In this document: in pieces, positions 1 through 9,909 of the stretch
How the letters are laid out: every line of letters begins with the position of its first letter
Numbering within the stretch: position 1 is the stretch's first letter
NCBI GenBank assembly: GCA_028274465.1
Contig: CM051458.1
Location: forward strand, 37,486,744-37,550,743
Direction of reading: 5' to 3'
From: Plantago ovata
Lineage: Eukaryota; Streptophyta; Magnoliopsida; Lamiales; Plantaginaceae
Length of the DNA: 64,000 bases
The notes under the pieces: model-generated
The model's input: the letters and a program-made list of their open reading frames with translations, nothing else
Databases searched by the model: none
What the model was told of the DNA's origin: nothing
Position numbers and translations under genes: made by a program

Positions 1-812
1 GTCACCTCTCTCTATAGTTTTAGGTAGGAATTTCCCGGGCCCTGTCCTGGGAGTTCTGTAGCTTAGGGGATACTTTTTCATAGCGGATTGGAGCTCGTAG
101 GATCGCAATTCTTCGGAGATTGACAACCTTCGGTAATTTGTATCTTACAGTTTAATCTACTTATTTTATTTATCTTTCAATATGTTTTCTTCTATGATTT
201 CTGTTGATTGCATGCCTATTATGAGTAGCTAAACTTATCGTTGGTGGTAGTATGTGAATTCTTAGCGAAGGGAAGAAAATCATGCTAATGGCTATATCGC
301 GCATTATACTCCGTGTCATTGCTTTATTTCGTTGATCAGTTGTAACCTAAATTCTCGTATGTTGTATTGATTATTATGAACAATTGGACACTAGTCGACC
401 ATCAGACCAATTATCTTCGTAGTGTTGAGTAATACGAAACACATTAGGACATTAGTGATTGACTAGTCAGACCAGTTATCTTCGTAGTGCTTAATATTTG
501 CAACAGAACACTAGATTGATTCAAAGATCTCTATGCAAGACCGAGGAATTTATGCATGATTATCGACCCGTTATGTTAAGAAGAACCATACTATCACCAA
601 TCTCCATTATCTGCTAGAAAACCCCCTATTGCTATATGTCTGTTGTTTTATATTCTCTTGTTAAATGGATAAAGCTAGTTATAGTCCTGAGAGAACGACA
701 CTCGAGTCATTCTACTGCTACACTACGGTTTTCGTTGTAGTTGTGGATTGCCTTTGGCTAAATTACAAATTTATTTGACTGAACCGGGACCTGACAAATC
801 TCGCGTTCATCA
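1..812 (+). repeat. 5' LTR of family A copy 1 (A1), left-truncated by the window edge
   Basis: This matches the right two thirds of the complete LTR at 44029-45290, starting just after its TATA region, and ends in TTCATCA directly before a primer-binding site. It contains a partial internal tandem repeat: CAGACCA plus TTATCTTCGTAGTG occurs near 403 and again near 468, a step of about 65 bp. The U5 end carries the CTACGG...CGTTGTAG imperfect hairpin seen in all the related LTRs of this window. Confidence 0.93.
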
Positions 813-815
813 AAT

Positions 816-834
816 TGGCGCCGCTGCCGGGAAC
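816..834 (+). promoter_or_regulatory. Primer-binding site of A1
   Basis: TGGCGCCGCTGCCGGGAAC lies 3 bases after the LTR end. It closely resembles the tRNA-Asp-complementary primer-binding site of Athila-type Ty3/gypsy elements. The 835-981 leader up to the gag ATG is pyrimidine-rich and non-coding. Confidence 0.85.
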
Positions 835-981
835 TATACTCCTTTTTTCTGTTTAATTTGTTTATATTTATAGCTTTAGATTCCTAATTCTATTAGTTTT
901 AGTTTTCCTTTTTAATCTCTCTCTTATACTGTTTTCCTAGTCTGTTTCTAATCACCTTTCCTAGTCTGTTTCAGATAGTGT

Positions 982-2637
982 ATGCCGCATACACGTTCTG
1001 CAGGTACACCGCTTGCTAATTCAATTGCTGAGATCGACAGAGTCTACCACCAAAGAAGGCGACTACTTGAAAGGCGCGCACTAGAGGAAATAGAGGAAAC
1101 CAATTTCTCTGAATCTCTACTTAGTCTCTTCAAGGAAATCGACGGAATGGCAGAAGCTAGACCACTGAAGGCATGGGTTCAACCCACCAAGGATCGTATG
1201 AGGGGACCGGCGATTGTTCTTTCGTCTGCAACCCGAGATCTGGAGATCAAGAACCACGCATTCCAACAACTTCCGAGGTTCTATGGCTTATCAAGGGAAG
1301 ATGTGATAGGGTACTTGCACGATATCGATGATTTCGTCAACCAACTCCCACGACCCGGAGCTGACATAACAACGGATGAGTTGAGGATGAAGGTTTTGCT
1401 ATGGGACTTGGCGACAGAGCCAAGTCATGGCTGAGTTCTCTTCCAGCAGGCTCGCTGGACACTTGGGAAAAGGTTTTTTCAGCTTTCATGGAGAAATACT
1501 TCCCTCACACCTTGACTACCGCGCTAAAGGCGCAGATCACTGGATTCAAACAGGACTATGATGAGACCATCTACACCGCGTTCGAGAGGTTCCAAGATCT
1601 CACGAACAAGTGCCTCACCATGGTTTTGAACTTTCTGATTTAGTCCAACACTTCTACAATGGACTAACCTTCGAGAACCAACAAGTGGTGGATTCCCAAT
1701 GCCGAGGCAATATTTGGGAGGAAACCGCAGAAGCCGTTTGGGCAGTATTCGAAAGGCTTGCTAAGGGTTCGCAATTCAAGGACCCAAGAGCAATGGTTAG
1801 GAGACGTGGACCTGAAGCTCCACCGACTCAAGAAGCCCCTATGTACAGGGGGAATGGGGATCAATTCGAGTGCTTTACCAACGAATTGAAGCAAGTCCTC
1901 AAGAGCGCCACCGGAACAACTGTTTCAAACGAAGTATGCCGAATATGCAAGAACTATGGGCATGGGGCTCATATGTGTAGATCGGAGCTGGCGTACGATG
2001 ATGGCAACTGGGCTCGAGGAGGCGAAGAAGAAGCCTTTGCTACGTAGTTTGGAACTCAAGAAGTTAGTTACGACCGACGAGACGGTAGGAATCCTCGAGG
2101 TGGATTTTGGAGAAGAGGATACCGTAACAATCAAGGATATGCACCGGCTAACCAAACTTATGGACCTAACCAAGACCGTAGTAGGCTGAACTATGGTAAT
2201 GATCACTGCGAAAACCCCGCTCCGAAAGAGCCACCGAAGTCGAAGTCGGCTCAACTGATGGAGAACTTGCAAAAGATGGTCGATCACACACAAAGTTTTC
2301 TCAAACGTTATGAAGAAGATTCTGAGAAAACTAGGGCAAGGCTCGATAGGTTGGAAGAGAGCACTAGGCTTGCCCATCAAAAGATGCAAGAGTTGATCGA
2401 CCGAGGAGCAAGTAGGGAACAAGGCAAACTGCCAAGCAGCACTGTGAAGTCGAATGCCATCACATTGGCTGGTGATGTACCTGACGAAATCACCATCAGG
2501 AAAGTTGATAGGTGCGAATGTTGCATGAAGGAAGAACTTCTACAGGCTGAGGAAGAAGAGAAGGGCCTTGGTTCAGACACAAGTGATGAGGAACAAGAGG
2601 ATCCCGAACCACTCCCTAAAAGTTTCGATGTTAAGTA
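982..2637 (+). pseudogene. gag: Athila-like gag of A1, frameshifted
   Basis: The ATG at 982 opens a capsid-like reading frame that continues in pieces through 1434, 1401-1643, 1610-2047 and 2258-2638. Athila gag features are visible: the AKSWLSSLPAGSLDTWE block, then FERFQDLTNK and a LVQHFYNGL segment. A CCHC zinc knuckle follows (CRICKNYGHGAHMC, near 1936-1977). Compared with A2, A1 has one base missing in a T run near 1393, one missing near 1613, and an in-frame TAG at 2045-2047. A2 has different lesions, so the two copies decayed independently from a coding ancestor. The last part (2258-2600) is a charged coiled-coil-like stretch. Product: structural protein of the retrotransposon particle; this copy is inactive. 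Confidence 0.9.
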
Positions 2638-3135
2638 GGGATTGGTGAGCTTGAAGATGTCCGTGCCACACTACATACGGGATCCTACTCAAACATAATT
2701 CCTTTGAATGTGTTTGAAAAGAGAAACATTGGAAAACTATCTGAGCAAATGGCTATTGTGCAACTGGCGGATGGATCCTTTATGAGACCTGAGGGCGTTG
2801 TGAAAAATGTGTTGGTCAAGATCGGTGAAGCATCTATATACACCAATTTTGTAGTTATGCCGGCGTCTGCACCTGGAACGGGGGATGTCATACTCTTAGG
2901 GCAAATATTCTTGACCAAAATACGCTCCGTGATGGACATTTACCAAAGAACTTGCACTATCGAAGTGGATGGCAAGCAACACGTGTTGCAAGCCATACCT
3001 GATCCACCTGAACCGCCTGATATTACTACTCACTACTGTGGTCTTGCAGCCTATATTCTTTCTTATTCACAGGTTCGTGGCATGGAAAGGAGATCAATGA
3101 AGGGGAAGCCTAGTACCCGCAAAAAGAAGAGATAG
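2638..3135 (+). pseudogene. Retroviral-type aspartic protease of A1, catalytic Asp lost
   Basis: The frame continues from gag after an in-frame TAG at 2635-2637. The active-site triplet, D-T-G-S in A2, reads H-T-G-S here: codon 2674-2676 is CAT. The rest of the fold is recognisable: QLADGSFMRPEGVV, then GDVILLGQIFLTK, which corresponds to the ILGR-type motif. It ends at 3135, and no reverse transcriptase, RNase H or integrase follows. Normally this enzyme cleaves the gag polyprotein; this copy cannot be catalytic. Confidence 0.88.
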
Positions 3136-4206
3136 GCGCAGACAGGAGTCGAGTCAAAGACTTTAAACAATGACGCTATCCGGGAGGCAACCCGGAATTT
3201 TTACCGCTTTCTTTACTGCTTTTCTGCATGCAGTCATTCTTGAACTATTTGCTTCTCGTATGCGAATTTGTTCATGTCTGTGTCGTATATGCTTTTGTTT
3301 GAGTGAGATTTTTCGAGTGGTTTTTTGAAAAAATTGGTTTCGGGGATTAAAACCGCATTTTCTGACGTCGGGAACCGTCTCCCCGCATTGGGGAGCACGG
3401 GGCGAACCGCCCCGCACGTGGGGCGAACCGCCCCACGGTTCCAGAACCTCAAAAACGCGGATTTCAACCCCAAAACCTTATTTTCTTCATTCTTCTTCAT
3501 CCATACTCCCAAAAAACCCGAAAAATACGATTTTGCTTCTAAATCTTCATAACTTCTTCATTTCTTGACCAAATTGAGTGTTCTTTAGCTTAATTCGAAG
3601 CCTATTACATGATCTATCATCCTAGCCGAACAGATTTCATCCAAATTCGTTAGATTTGCAGATCTGAGGTATCATCCTTAGAACCCTAATTTTCGAATTT
3701 GGGGGTTTTCTATTTTGAGCTTCAATTATGCTTATTTGATGCATGGGTATGTTGTTTGTGTGATTAGACATGTTATTTACTATCAATTGCATGCTCAATT
3801 TGCTTAGATTATTGATTTGGGTATTTTGCTACTAGATGATATATCTTGTTCTGCAATATGACTTTATCTTTGGTTTCTTGCATATGAATGTGTTTATTGA
3901 TGTAATGTTGGTGGATTTGACGATAGAATGCCTATTAGTTGAGAATGAGGATTTATGTTGGTAGAACTTTTCGCTGCTATGGTATGAATTGAGCCTTGTT
4001 ATCAAGGATATTGGTTGTCTAGTAAAAGCATGATGTGATGTATTGCATGTAGTAGTTACATTGGTATGTTCCATGATGAAGAAGCTAGGCTAGACATTAC
4101 GGTTTGGGGAGCTTGATTGTTGATTTTATCACTCGTATTTTTCGCTTTTACACTAGCATATATTTGAGTCTGTTTTGTGTCATACGAGGTGCTAATAGCT
4201 GTTTGT
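3136..4206 (+). other. Non-coding spacer between protease and cargo ORF of A1
   Basis: No credible gene is present. It begins with a hairpin, CCGGGAGGCAACCCGG (3180-3195), followed by a T run; the same hairpin follows protease in A2 (near 47667). A GC-rich dyad cluster lies at 3376-3442. The rest is AT-rich and aligns with the A2 spacer. It ends in TTTGTAG (about 4202-4208), a conserved splice-acceptor-like sequence just before the cargo ORF. Confidence 0.7.
3376..3442. repeat. GC-rich dyad cluster, internal copy in A1
   Basis: Two copies of GGGGCGAACCGCCCC are separated by GCACGT, after CCCCGCATTGGGGAGC. Each copy has arms GGGGCG/CGCCCC around a 3-base centre. It is the same module as in the family A LTR promoter region (for example 44401-44417). 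Confidence 0.85.
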
Positions 4207-4239
4207 AGGTACCATACCAAGGAAAGGGAGCATTCCCGT

Positions 4240-4596
4240 ATGATTGCTGTGAAGAACCATGTCAAGGAAGGTGATCTCGCTAGATGTGCGTTCGAGCCAA
4301 GGGGTTTTGCAACAACATCGTGGATTATCCAAGAGGAGGAGCTAGAGTACACCTGGAGTAAGGACTCCTATGCCTATTCATGCACCACCGAAGGGACAGA
4401 AACCATAATTACGTCATCACTCCATCACGAGGACTGCAGAGTTCGAGTGAACTGGAAGGCACCGGGACATTCTCGCCGCGAAGGATTCAATCTTGAGTTC
4501 GTAGTTCCTAGAAGGTTCCGAAGTGCTAGCTTGGTTCCAAAGCATAATGACATGGGTGCTCAGCACCGTGTTGGGGTGCCCTTTGCCTGCCTCTAA
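4240..4596 (+). CDS. Unidentified cargo ORF of A1, different from that of A2
   Basis: This is a 118-codon ORF from the first in-frame ATG; the frame is open from about 4177, across the acceptor-like TTTGTAG. I do not recognise the product. It is mixed and charged (EGDLARCAFEPRGF, QEEELEYTWSKDSYAY). Another frame further on (about 4845-4912) encodes a run rich in D, G, S and N, like the acidic tail of the A2 cargo protein. The ORF occupies the same position as the transposase_32-like ORF in A2, but I see no similarity beyond that tail. It may be a divergent or replaced cargo gene, or a chance ORF in decayed sequence. Confidence 0.4.
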   Translation: MIAVKNHVKEGDLARCAFEPRGFATTSWIIQEEELEYTWSKDSYAYSCTTEGTETIITSSLHHEDCRVRVNWKAPGHSRREGFNLEFVVPRRFRSASLVPKHNDMGAQHRVGVPFACL

Positions 4597-5603
4597 AGTG
4601 AGCATCATATAGACATCGGTCGGAGCAACAGTGGAGAATGTGGTCGAAATTGGAGAAAAAGGTAGAAGACTTCTGAGTATCCGAGCAGCCTACTGTAACC
4701 TTCTCGTGGTGTAAAACGTTGGAGGGGGAGGTCCTAATACCACTGCCCTTTCCCCTTCAACAGTTCACATCCTATTGGAGGGCTACAGGATGGAGGATTC
4801 CATAACATCGGCGGCTAATCTTGAGAATTCTACCTGACACTGCAACTCTACTGGCGATGATGATGGTGACAGTAGTGACAATGAAGGTCATACGGGCAAT
4901 GATGATTCTGATTGAAGAGTTGATCCTGTTCGGCGTAAAATTGGAACTACCGCACCCACCAGAAGACCTGATGACACCCTATACAGCTCACAGAGGAGGC
5001 CCAATAAATCACAAGCAGCATACTCAGCCGACCGAGGCCAAACCATGGGGTAACATCTAGTATCACATCTTATTTCCTCATTTTCTTACTGCTAGGGACT
5101 AGCGTTAATTTCATGAGGGGGGATGGGATTTAAGTGATCTAATGTTGTTAGTTTGGAGCTTGACATTGGTAGGCTGAGTATAGTACCTCGCATGCTTTAT
5201 CCGTCTGCATTTGCATTTGCACGTTTACTGCTTTCCTAGGATAGTTTTGCATGTTTTATATGGGGTTTATTGCCGAATTTTTTGAACTTTTTTATCGGGT
5301 AGATCAACTAGCTATGCCATTAATCGTATGCTTCATCTCTATGAATTAGTTTGAGATTTTTCTCGCTTGGCTTGTCACATTTTTGTATTGCACTTAGTTA
5401 AGCATGGTAGTCTCGACATCACTTAGTGGTGTTTTCTCTACTGCGGTTCACGAAGACCTTTATAATAGGATGATGCATGTTAGGGTCTTATGGTTGTTTC
5501 CCGAGTAATTATGTACCTAAGAGGCAACAAGTCTTCACCATGCTTTGAGATTGCTAAATGCCTAGGAAGGAGGTAGTGTGAGGTTGTGTGATCCTTTGTT
5601 TAT

Positions 5604-5738
5604 AACCTATTCTTCCGAATAGGTTTGGGGAGGGGGTTACACCATCATTAGACTTGTTTCTGTTTTTCATTTTCGTATCGTGAGTTTATTTTCCTTTTTC
5701 GTAAATTTTGTACTCCAACCTATTCTTTCGAATAGGTT
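5604..5738 (+). other. Paired hairpins, each followed by GGTTTGGGGA
   Basis: Two stem-loops with arms AACCTATTC and GAATAGGTT (5604-5625 and 5717-5738) run directly into TTGGGGA. The same pair occurs in B, E, A2 and the post-gap copy, and C has three. The bases after each hairpin resemble the true polypurine tract at the LTR edge. Confidence 0.8.
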
Positions 5739-5791
5739 TGGGGAAGTTGTGTGAGTCATTTTGTTTTTCCCTTTGTTATGCTACTGCTGGC

Positions 5792-5875
5792 TAAAAAAAA
5801 TCGGAAAAAAAAGAAGAGAAAAAAAAAAAAAAGACCCCAAAAAAGCAAAGAAGGGTCCAAAAAGAAAGCCAAATA
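5792..5875 (+). repeat. Purine tract (A/G-rich) in the 3' region of A1
   Basis: A nearly pure A/G run ends in GACCCCAAAAAAGCAAAGAA then GGGTCC. The GACCC/GGGTC arms and this ending recur in the A, B, C and E 3' regions. ORFs across it are compositional artefacts. Confidence 0.8.
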
Positions 5876-6467
5876 GCAGTTTAGCAAAGTTTGAGTCTTT
5901 TCCATTTTTCGTATTGTTCGTAATCGTGTTGTAATTTTCTATTTTTATTTTTTATCTTTTTTGTCTTCAGTGTCATCTGTTCTAGACCACCCTCGTCCTG
6001 CCATTCAGGAAGTGGTGAATAGCTTAAGACTTTACTTGAGAGATGGGTAGAATAGGGGAGTGTTATCTTTTATAGGGAACCCTCCTTCGTTTGATGAGAG
6101 CCAGTACTGGTTCGACCTCTTTTGAGGAAAAGTCTTAACATGGTGGAACAGCAGTAAGCCCTCAGTTTCATAGGCACGGGACAACCATTCGTATCTTAGC
6201 ATGCTTCATTACGTCGTCACTGACTAGGTCCAGGTAGAGAATGTTACGAGAGACTATCTTGTCTTGACATAAGTGCTTATGTGGATGTGTATAAGTCAAT
6301 CGAGGTATTCTTCAACCTATATTCATGCTTTGATTTATATGGTTTTTGTTCATATGTTATTTGGTAGATTCAGTAGATTAGTTAATTTTATTTGGCATGA
6401 AACTCCATTTTGTGTCTTGCATGTTTTTTGTACTAGAGTCTAACTTAGTTGCTCGAGGACAAGCAAA

Positions 6468-6485
6468 GGTTCGGTTTGGGGAGTT
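6468..6485 (+). promoter_or_regulatory. Polypurine tract of A1
   Basis: GGTTCGGTTTGGGGAGTT abuts the TG of the 3' LTR, which is the expected plus-strand priming site. An identical tract occurs in A2 (51643-51660). Confidence 0.85.
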
Positions 6486-6674
6486 TGATGAATGTGTATT
6501 TTACACTTTCATTCGAGTCTTTTTCACCTATTTTAGCTATCCTCTATGTTAATTTAGCTATATTTTAGTACATTTTATTAGAATAGTGTCACGTTTCCCT
6601 TTAGATTTTATTTTACAGGTTTTGGTTGAAATTCGAAGATTTCTGAGCAATTATATTGAAGTTGACAAGGAATT
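6486..6674 (+). repeat. 3' LTR of A1, first 189 bp only
   Basis: It starts TGATGAATGTG and follows the family LTR as far as GACAAGGAATT, then breaks off into copia sequence. No TSD is visible, so the break is a deletion or rearrangement rather than an insertion. Confidence 0.85.
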
Positions 6675-7339
6675 ATATAAATCAATGGCCACAATTGTAT
6701 ATCATGTCATGATTAACAACGAGTTTATCCGTGCCATGATTAACGTCACAAATTGATTTTACCTTGATTCACGGGATTTGATCTCTTTTACTCCAACGCT
6801 AATTGCTTGCTGAAGTAAATAAGAATCTCTTCAGCGATTTTATTTAATCTGACTTTAGCACTTACCTTTTCAAGTAACAAGCCTTGAATTTGCTGAAAAT
6901 TCCCCCCTTAATCAAATATCTCATATTTCTTTAAGGTAAAAGACATTTCTGAGTTCCCGTCTCAGCAAATTCTTTTTATTTTGAGATATCCTTAGGTAAA
7001 ATCTGAGAAGTATTCTTGCTCTTTGTTGAGTTCCCGTCTCAGATTTTTCTTTTGATACTTGAATACCTGTTTCAGTATCTTTGATTGTCTGAATGTCAGT
7101 TTCAGCAATCTTTAAAGTTTTTCTTTACTGAGTACCTGTCTCAGCAAGTGATCAAGTTTCCTAACAAATACCCGGTTTGAATGAATTACTTGCTGAATGT
7201 CTGTTTCAGCAAACATATAGTGTACAATCATTTCGTTTTAGAGAAATTAGTGGAAGGGACTTTATAAAGAACACATGTAAGCAAACATTGGCTTGCTGAA
7301 TGCCTGTTTCAGCAATCCACCAAATGTATCCCTTATTAT
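6675..7339 (-). other. 3' non-coding region of the copia element
   Basis: On the minus strand this follows the RNase H stop. It contains the hairpin array (about 6946-7316) and a polypurine tract, TTAAGGGGGGAATTTT (about 6895-6912). About 220 bp beyond that tract remain, but no LTR start is seen, so the 3' LTR was lost. Confidence 0.7.
6946..7316. repeat. Array of about seven short inverted repeats, TTGCTGA...TCAGCAA
   Basis: Repeated units have arms TTGCTGA/TCAGCAA around about 10 bases. The clearest are near 7189-7212 and 7291-7314; degenerate ones lie near 6947, 7027, 7054, 7083 and 7119. The spacer is usually ATGYCTGTT or GTACCTGTC. They sit just upstream (element sense) of the copia polypurine tract. 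Confidence 0.8.
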
Positions 7340-7694
7340 TGAGGTAGTTCAATCAATCCAAGGTTATACCTTAGCATTGCGAACCTATTATCTGGTAGGG
7401 GCTTGGTAAAGATGTCAGCGAGTTGATCATCAGTACCTACTTTTACAACCTCAATATCTCATTTTTCCACATGATCTCTAATGAAATGATGTCTAATATC
7501 AATGCGCTTTGTCCTTGAGTGGAACTTAGGATTTGCATGATAGCAATAGCACTTGTATTATCAGAAAAGATTGGTGTTTTCTTTGCAGAAATACCATAAT
7601 CTCTTAATTGTTGCTGAATCCATAGGATTTGAGCTGTGCAACAACCAGCCGCAATATATTCAGATTCAGTGGATGAATTGGCAACACAGGTTTG
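7340..7694 (-). pseudogene. Copia RNase H, C-terminal part
   Basis: On the minus strand it reads VANSSTESEYIAAG, then IFSDNTSAI and RTKRIDIRHHFIRDHVEK, ending with DIFTKPL. These are standard copia RNase H and terminal motifs. It is separated from its N-terminal part by the solo LTR at 7695-8872. An in-frame stop and a frameshift are present, so it is non-functional. Confidence 0.88.
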
Positions 7695-8872
7695 TGATGA
7701 ACTGGAAGTTTTGTTAGACTCAATTAATCAAATAAATTTGTTTTTAGCCAAAGGCAATTCACAACTACAACGAAAACCGTAGTGTAGCAGTAAAATAACC
7801 TCGAGTGTCGATCTCTAAGGGCTATAACTAGCTTTGTCTAATTTAACTTAAACTATAAACTCAACAAACGACTTAGCACAGGTTTTCTTATCAAAGATAA
7901 TGGAAGTTAGTGATAGTGTGATCATTCAAAGCATCAGGTTAATAATCATGCATGAAGTACCCGATCGTTTTGCATAGAAATCTAACATCATGAATTGTCC
8001 AATGTGTTTCGTTCAATTCAACACTACGAAGATCGAGGGCTTAGATAGATCAAAGAAATAAAGCAATAACTCAAAGTCTGATTCGCGTTACAGCCATCAT
8101 GCATAATTAAGAACCCGAGCTAAGAAATCACATACTATCACCAACGATAGATTTAGCTACTCATAAATGTTATGCAATCAACAGAAATCAAAGCAAGATT
8201 GAATGAAAACATGTTGAAAGATATAAATATAAATAGAAAAAATCGTGAGATACAATGTTACCGCTGAAGGTTGTCAATCTCCGAAGAATTGCGAACTCAC
8301 AAGCAAGATAATCCTCCAATTGATAAGAAAAATAGTCTTCTATGCTAAGAATTCCCAGAACAAGCTCTGGAGAATTCCAATCTAAAACTATGTGAAAAGG
8401 TATGAAAAAAGGTCTGAGAAAGTATGAAAAACGTAGAGAAACTTGCAACTATATATAGGAGTTCGGCACGCGTGGGGCGCGTCGCCCCAGACACCGGGCG
8501 AACCGCCTGGTGTGAGGCGAACCGCCCGGGAGCTCCAGTCGGCGAGGAACGCGTTTTGGTGTTCTTTTCCTTTTCGTACTCGGATTTTTTCTTCTAGTCA
8601 CCTTTAAGCCTTGAAACTCGATCCCTAGATCTCAAATCTCATCCGGAACCTTCTAGATACTCCACGAATGTCCTCGGAACACCGATTCTTCATTCTCTTC
8701 AATATAATTGCCTGGAAAATCACGTTTTTCACCTAAAACCTGAAAAATGCAAACTAAAGGGAAACGTGACACTATTCTAATAAAATGCACTATAATATAG
8801 CTAAACTAACGTAGAGGATAGCAAAATAGGTGAAAAAAGACTCGAATGAAGGTGTAAAATACACGTTCATCA
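7695..8872 (-). repeat. Solo gypsy LTR (family B type) inside copia RNase H
   Basis: It runs from TGATGAACTGG to CGTTCATCA and is flanked on both sides by GTTTG, a perfect 5-bp TSD. There is no internal sequence, so it arose by LTR-LTR recombination. A GC-rich dyad cluster (about 8478-8535) lies next to a TATATATAGG box (about 8452). It interrupts the codon run ISWFSKKQT. Confidence 0.95.
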
Positions 8873-9897
8873 GTTTGCTTCTTGCTGAACCATGATATTA
8901 ATCTTGTACCTAGAAACTGAAAAGTTCCAGAAGCACTTTTTCTATCAAGAGTTGATCCTCCATGATCAGCATCAGAATAACCAACCAATTCCAATCCAGA
9001 ATCTTTTGGATACCATAATCCAACATTGACTGTACCTTTGACATATTTCAGTATCTTAGTGCCTTTTTGTAGTGTGATTCTCTTGGATCAGATTGGAATC
9101 TTGCACACACACAAACAACATACTGAATGTCAGGTCTACTAATTGTTAAATACAACAAGGAACCAATGAGCTTCCTATACTTGTGTTCATCAACACTGTT
9201 ATCTTATTTAGTATAGCCCAATTTGGTACCAACACTCATAGGGATCTTTTCAGGTTGTTCTTCCTCTTTGATCTTGAACTTTATGAGCATTTCCTTTGCA
9301 TACTTTGCTTGATTTATGAATATTCCATCTTTGAGTTGCTTGACTTGCAATCCTAGGAAATAATTCAATTTACCCATCATACTCATTTCAAACTTGTTTG
9401 TCATGAGTTTGGCAAAATCATCACAAAGTTGCTTGTCTTTAGATCCAAATATTATGTCATCCACATAAATCTGGACTAAGAGTATTTTACCATCATGGTT
9501 CATGGTAAATAAGGTTTTGTCAACTTCACCTTTCTTCAAACCATTATCCAGCAAGAACTTAGCTAAGGTATCATACCAAGCTCTTGGTGCTTGCACCATT
9601 TAGGAATGCACTTTTAACACCCATTTGATAAAAAATGAAGTCATTGTGAGCATCAAAGGCCAAGAAAAGTCTAATTGCATCCAATCTTGCAACTGGTGCA
9701 TAAGACTCATCATAGTCCAATCCTTCAGTCTGACAGTAACCTTGAGCAACTAAACGTGCTTTGTTCCTTGTTACTTCTCCAGACTCACTCAGCTTGTTTC
9801 TGAACACCCACTTTGTACCAATTGCTTTCTTTCCTTCAGCAAGGGGTACAAGTTTCCAGACTTTGTTCCTTTCAAATTGATCCAGTTCTTCTTGCAT
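8873..9897 (-). pseudogene. Copia reverse transcriptase and RNase H N-terminus
   Basis: On the minus strand the N-terminal RT block is [17 protein letters not shown] and [16 protein letters not shown], followed by [17 protein letters not shown]. After a frameshift near 9590 come YVDDIIFGS, the catalytic YVDD, and YFLGLQVKQ. A stop near 9209 precedes the SRPDIQYVVCVCARFQ segment, and RNase H begins with LVGYSDADHGGSTLDRKS. It would make element cDNA; this copy is broken by the frameshift, stops and the solo LTR. Confidence 0.92.
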
Positions 9898-9909
9898 TGC
9901 CTTGATCCA

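Larger units (their letters stand above)
4597..6467 (+). other. 3' untranslated region of A1
   Basis: The first 400 bases are the degraded end of the cargo region. From about 5030 (CAGCCGACCGAGGCCAAACC) the sequence realigns closely with A2 (from about 50128). It carries two hairpins (5604-5625 and 5717-5738), a purine tract (about 5792-5875), and the block AGGTCCAGGTAGAGAATG (about 6225) found in A, B, C and E. No other coding sequence is supported. Confidence 0.75.

Noticed and set aside
6946..7316. Possible CRISPR-like repeat array
   Set aside because: Units are short, irregularly spaced imperfect hairpins inside a plant copia element, with no unique spacers or cas genes.
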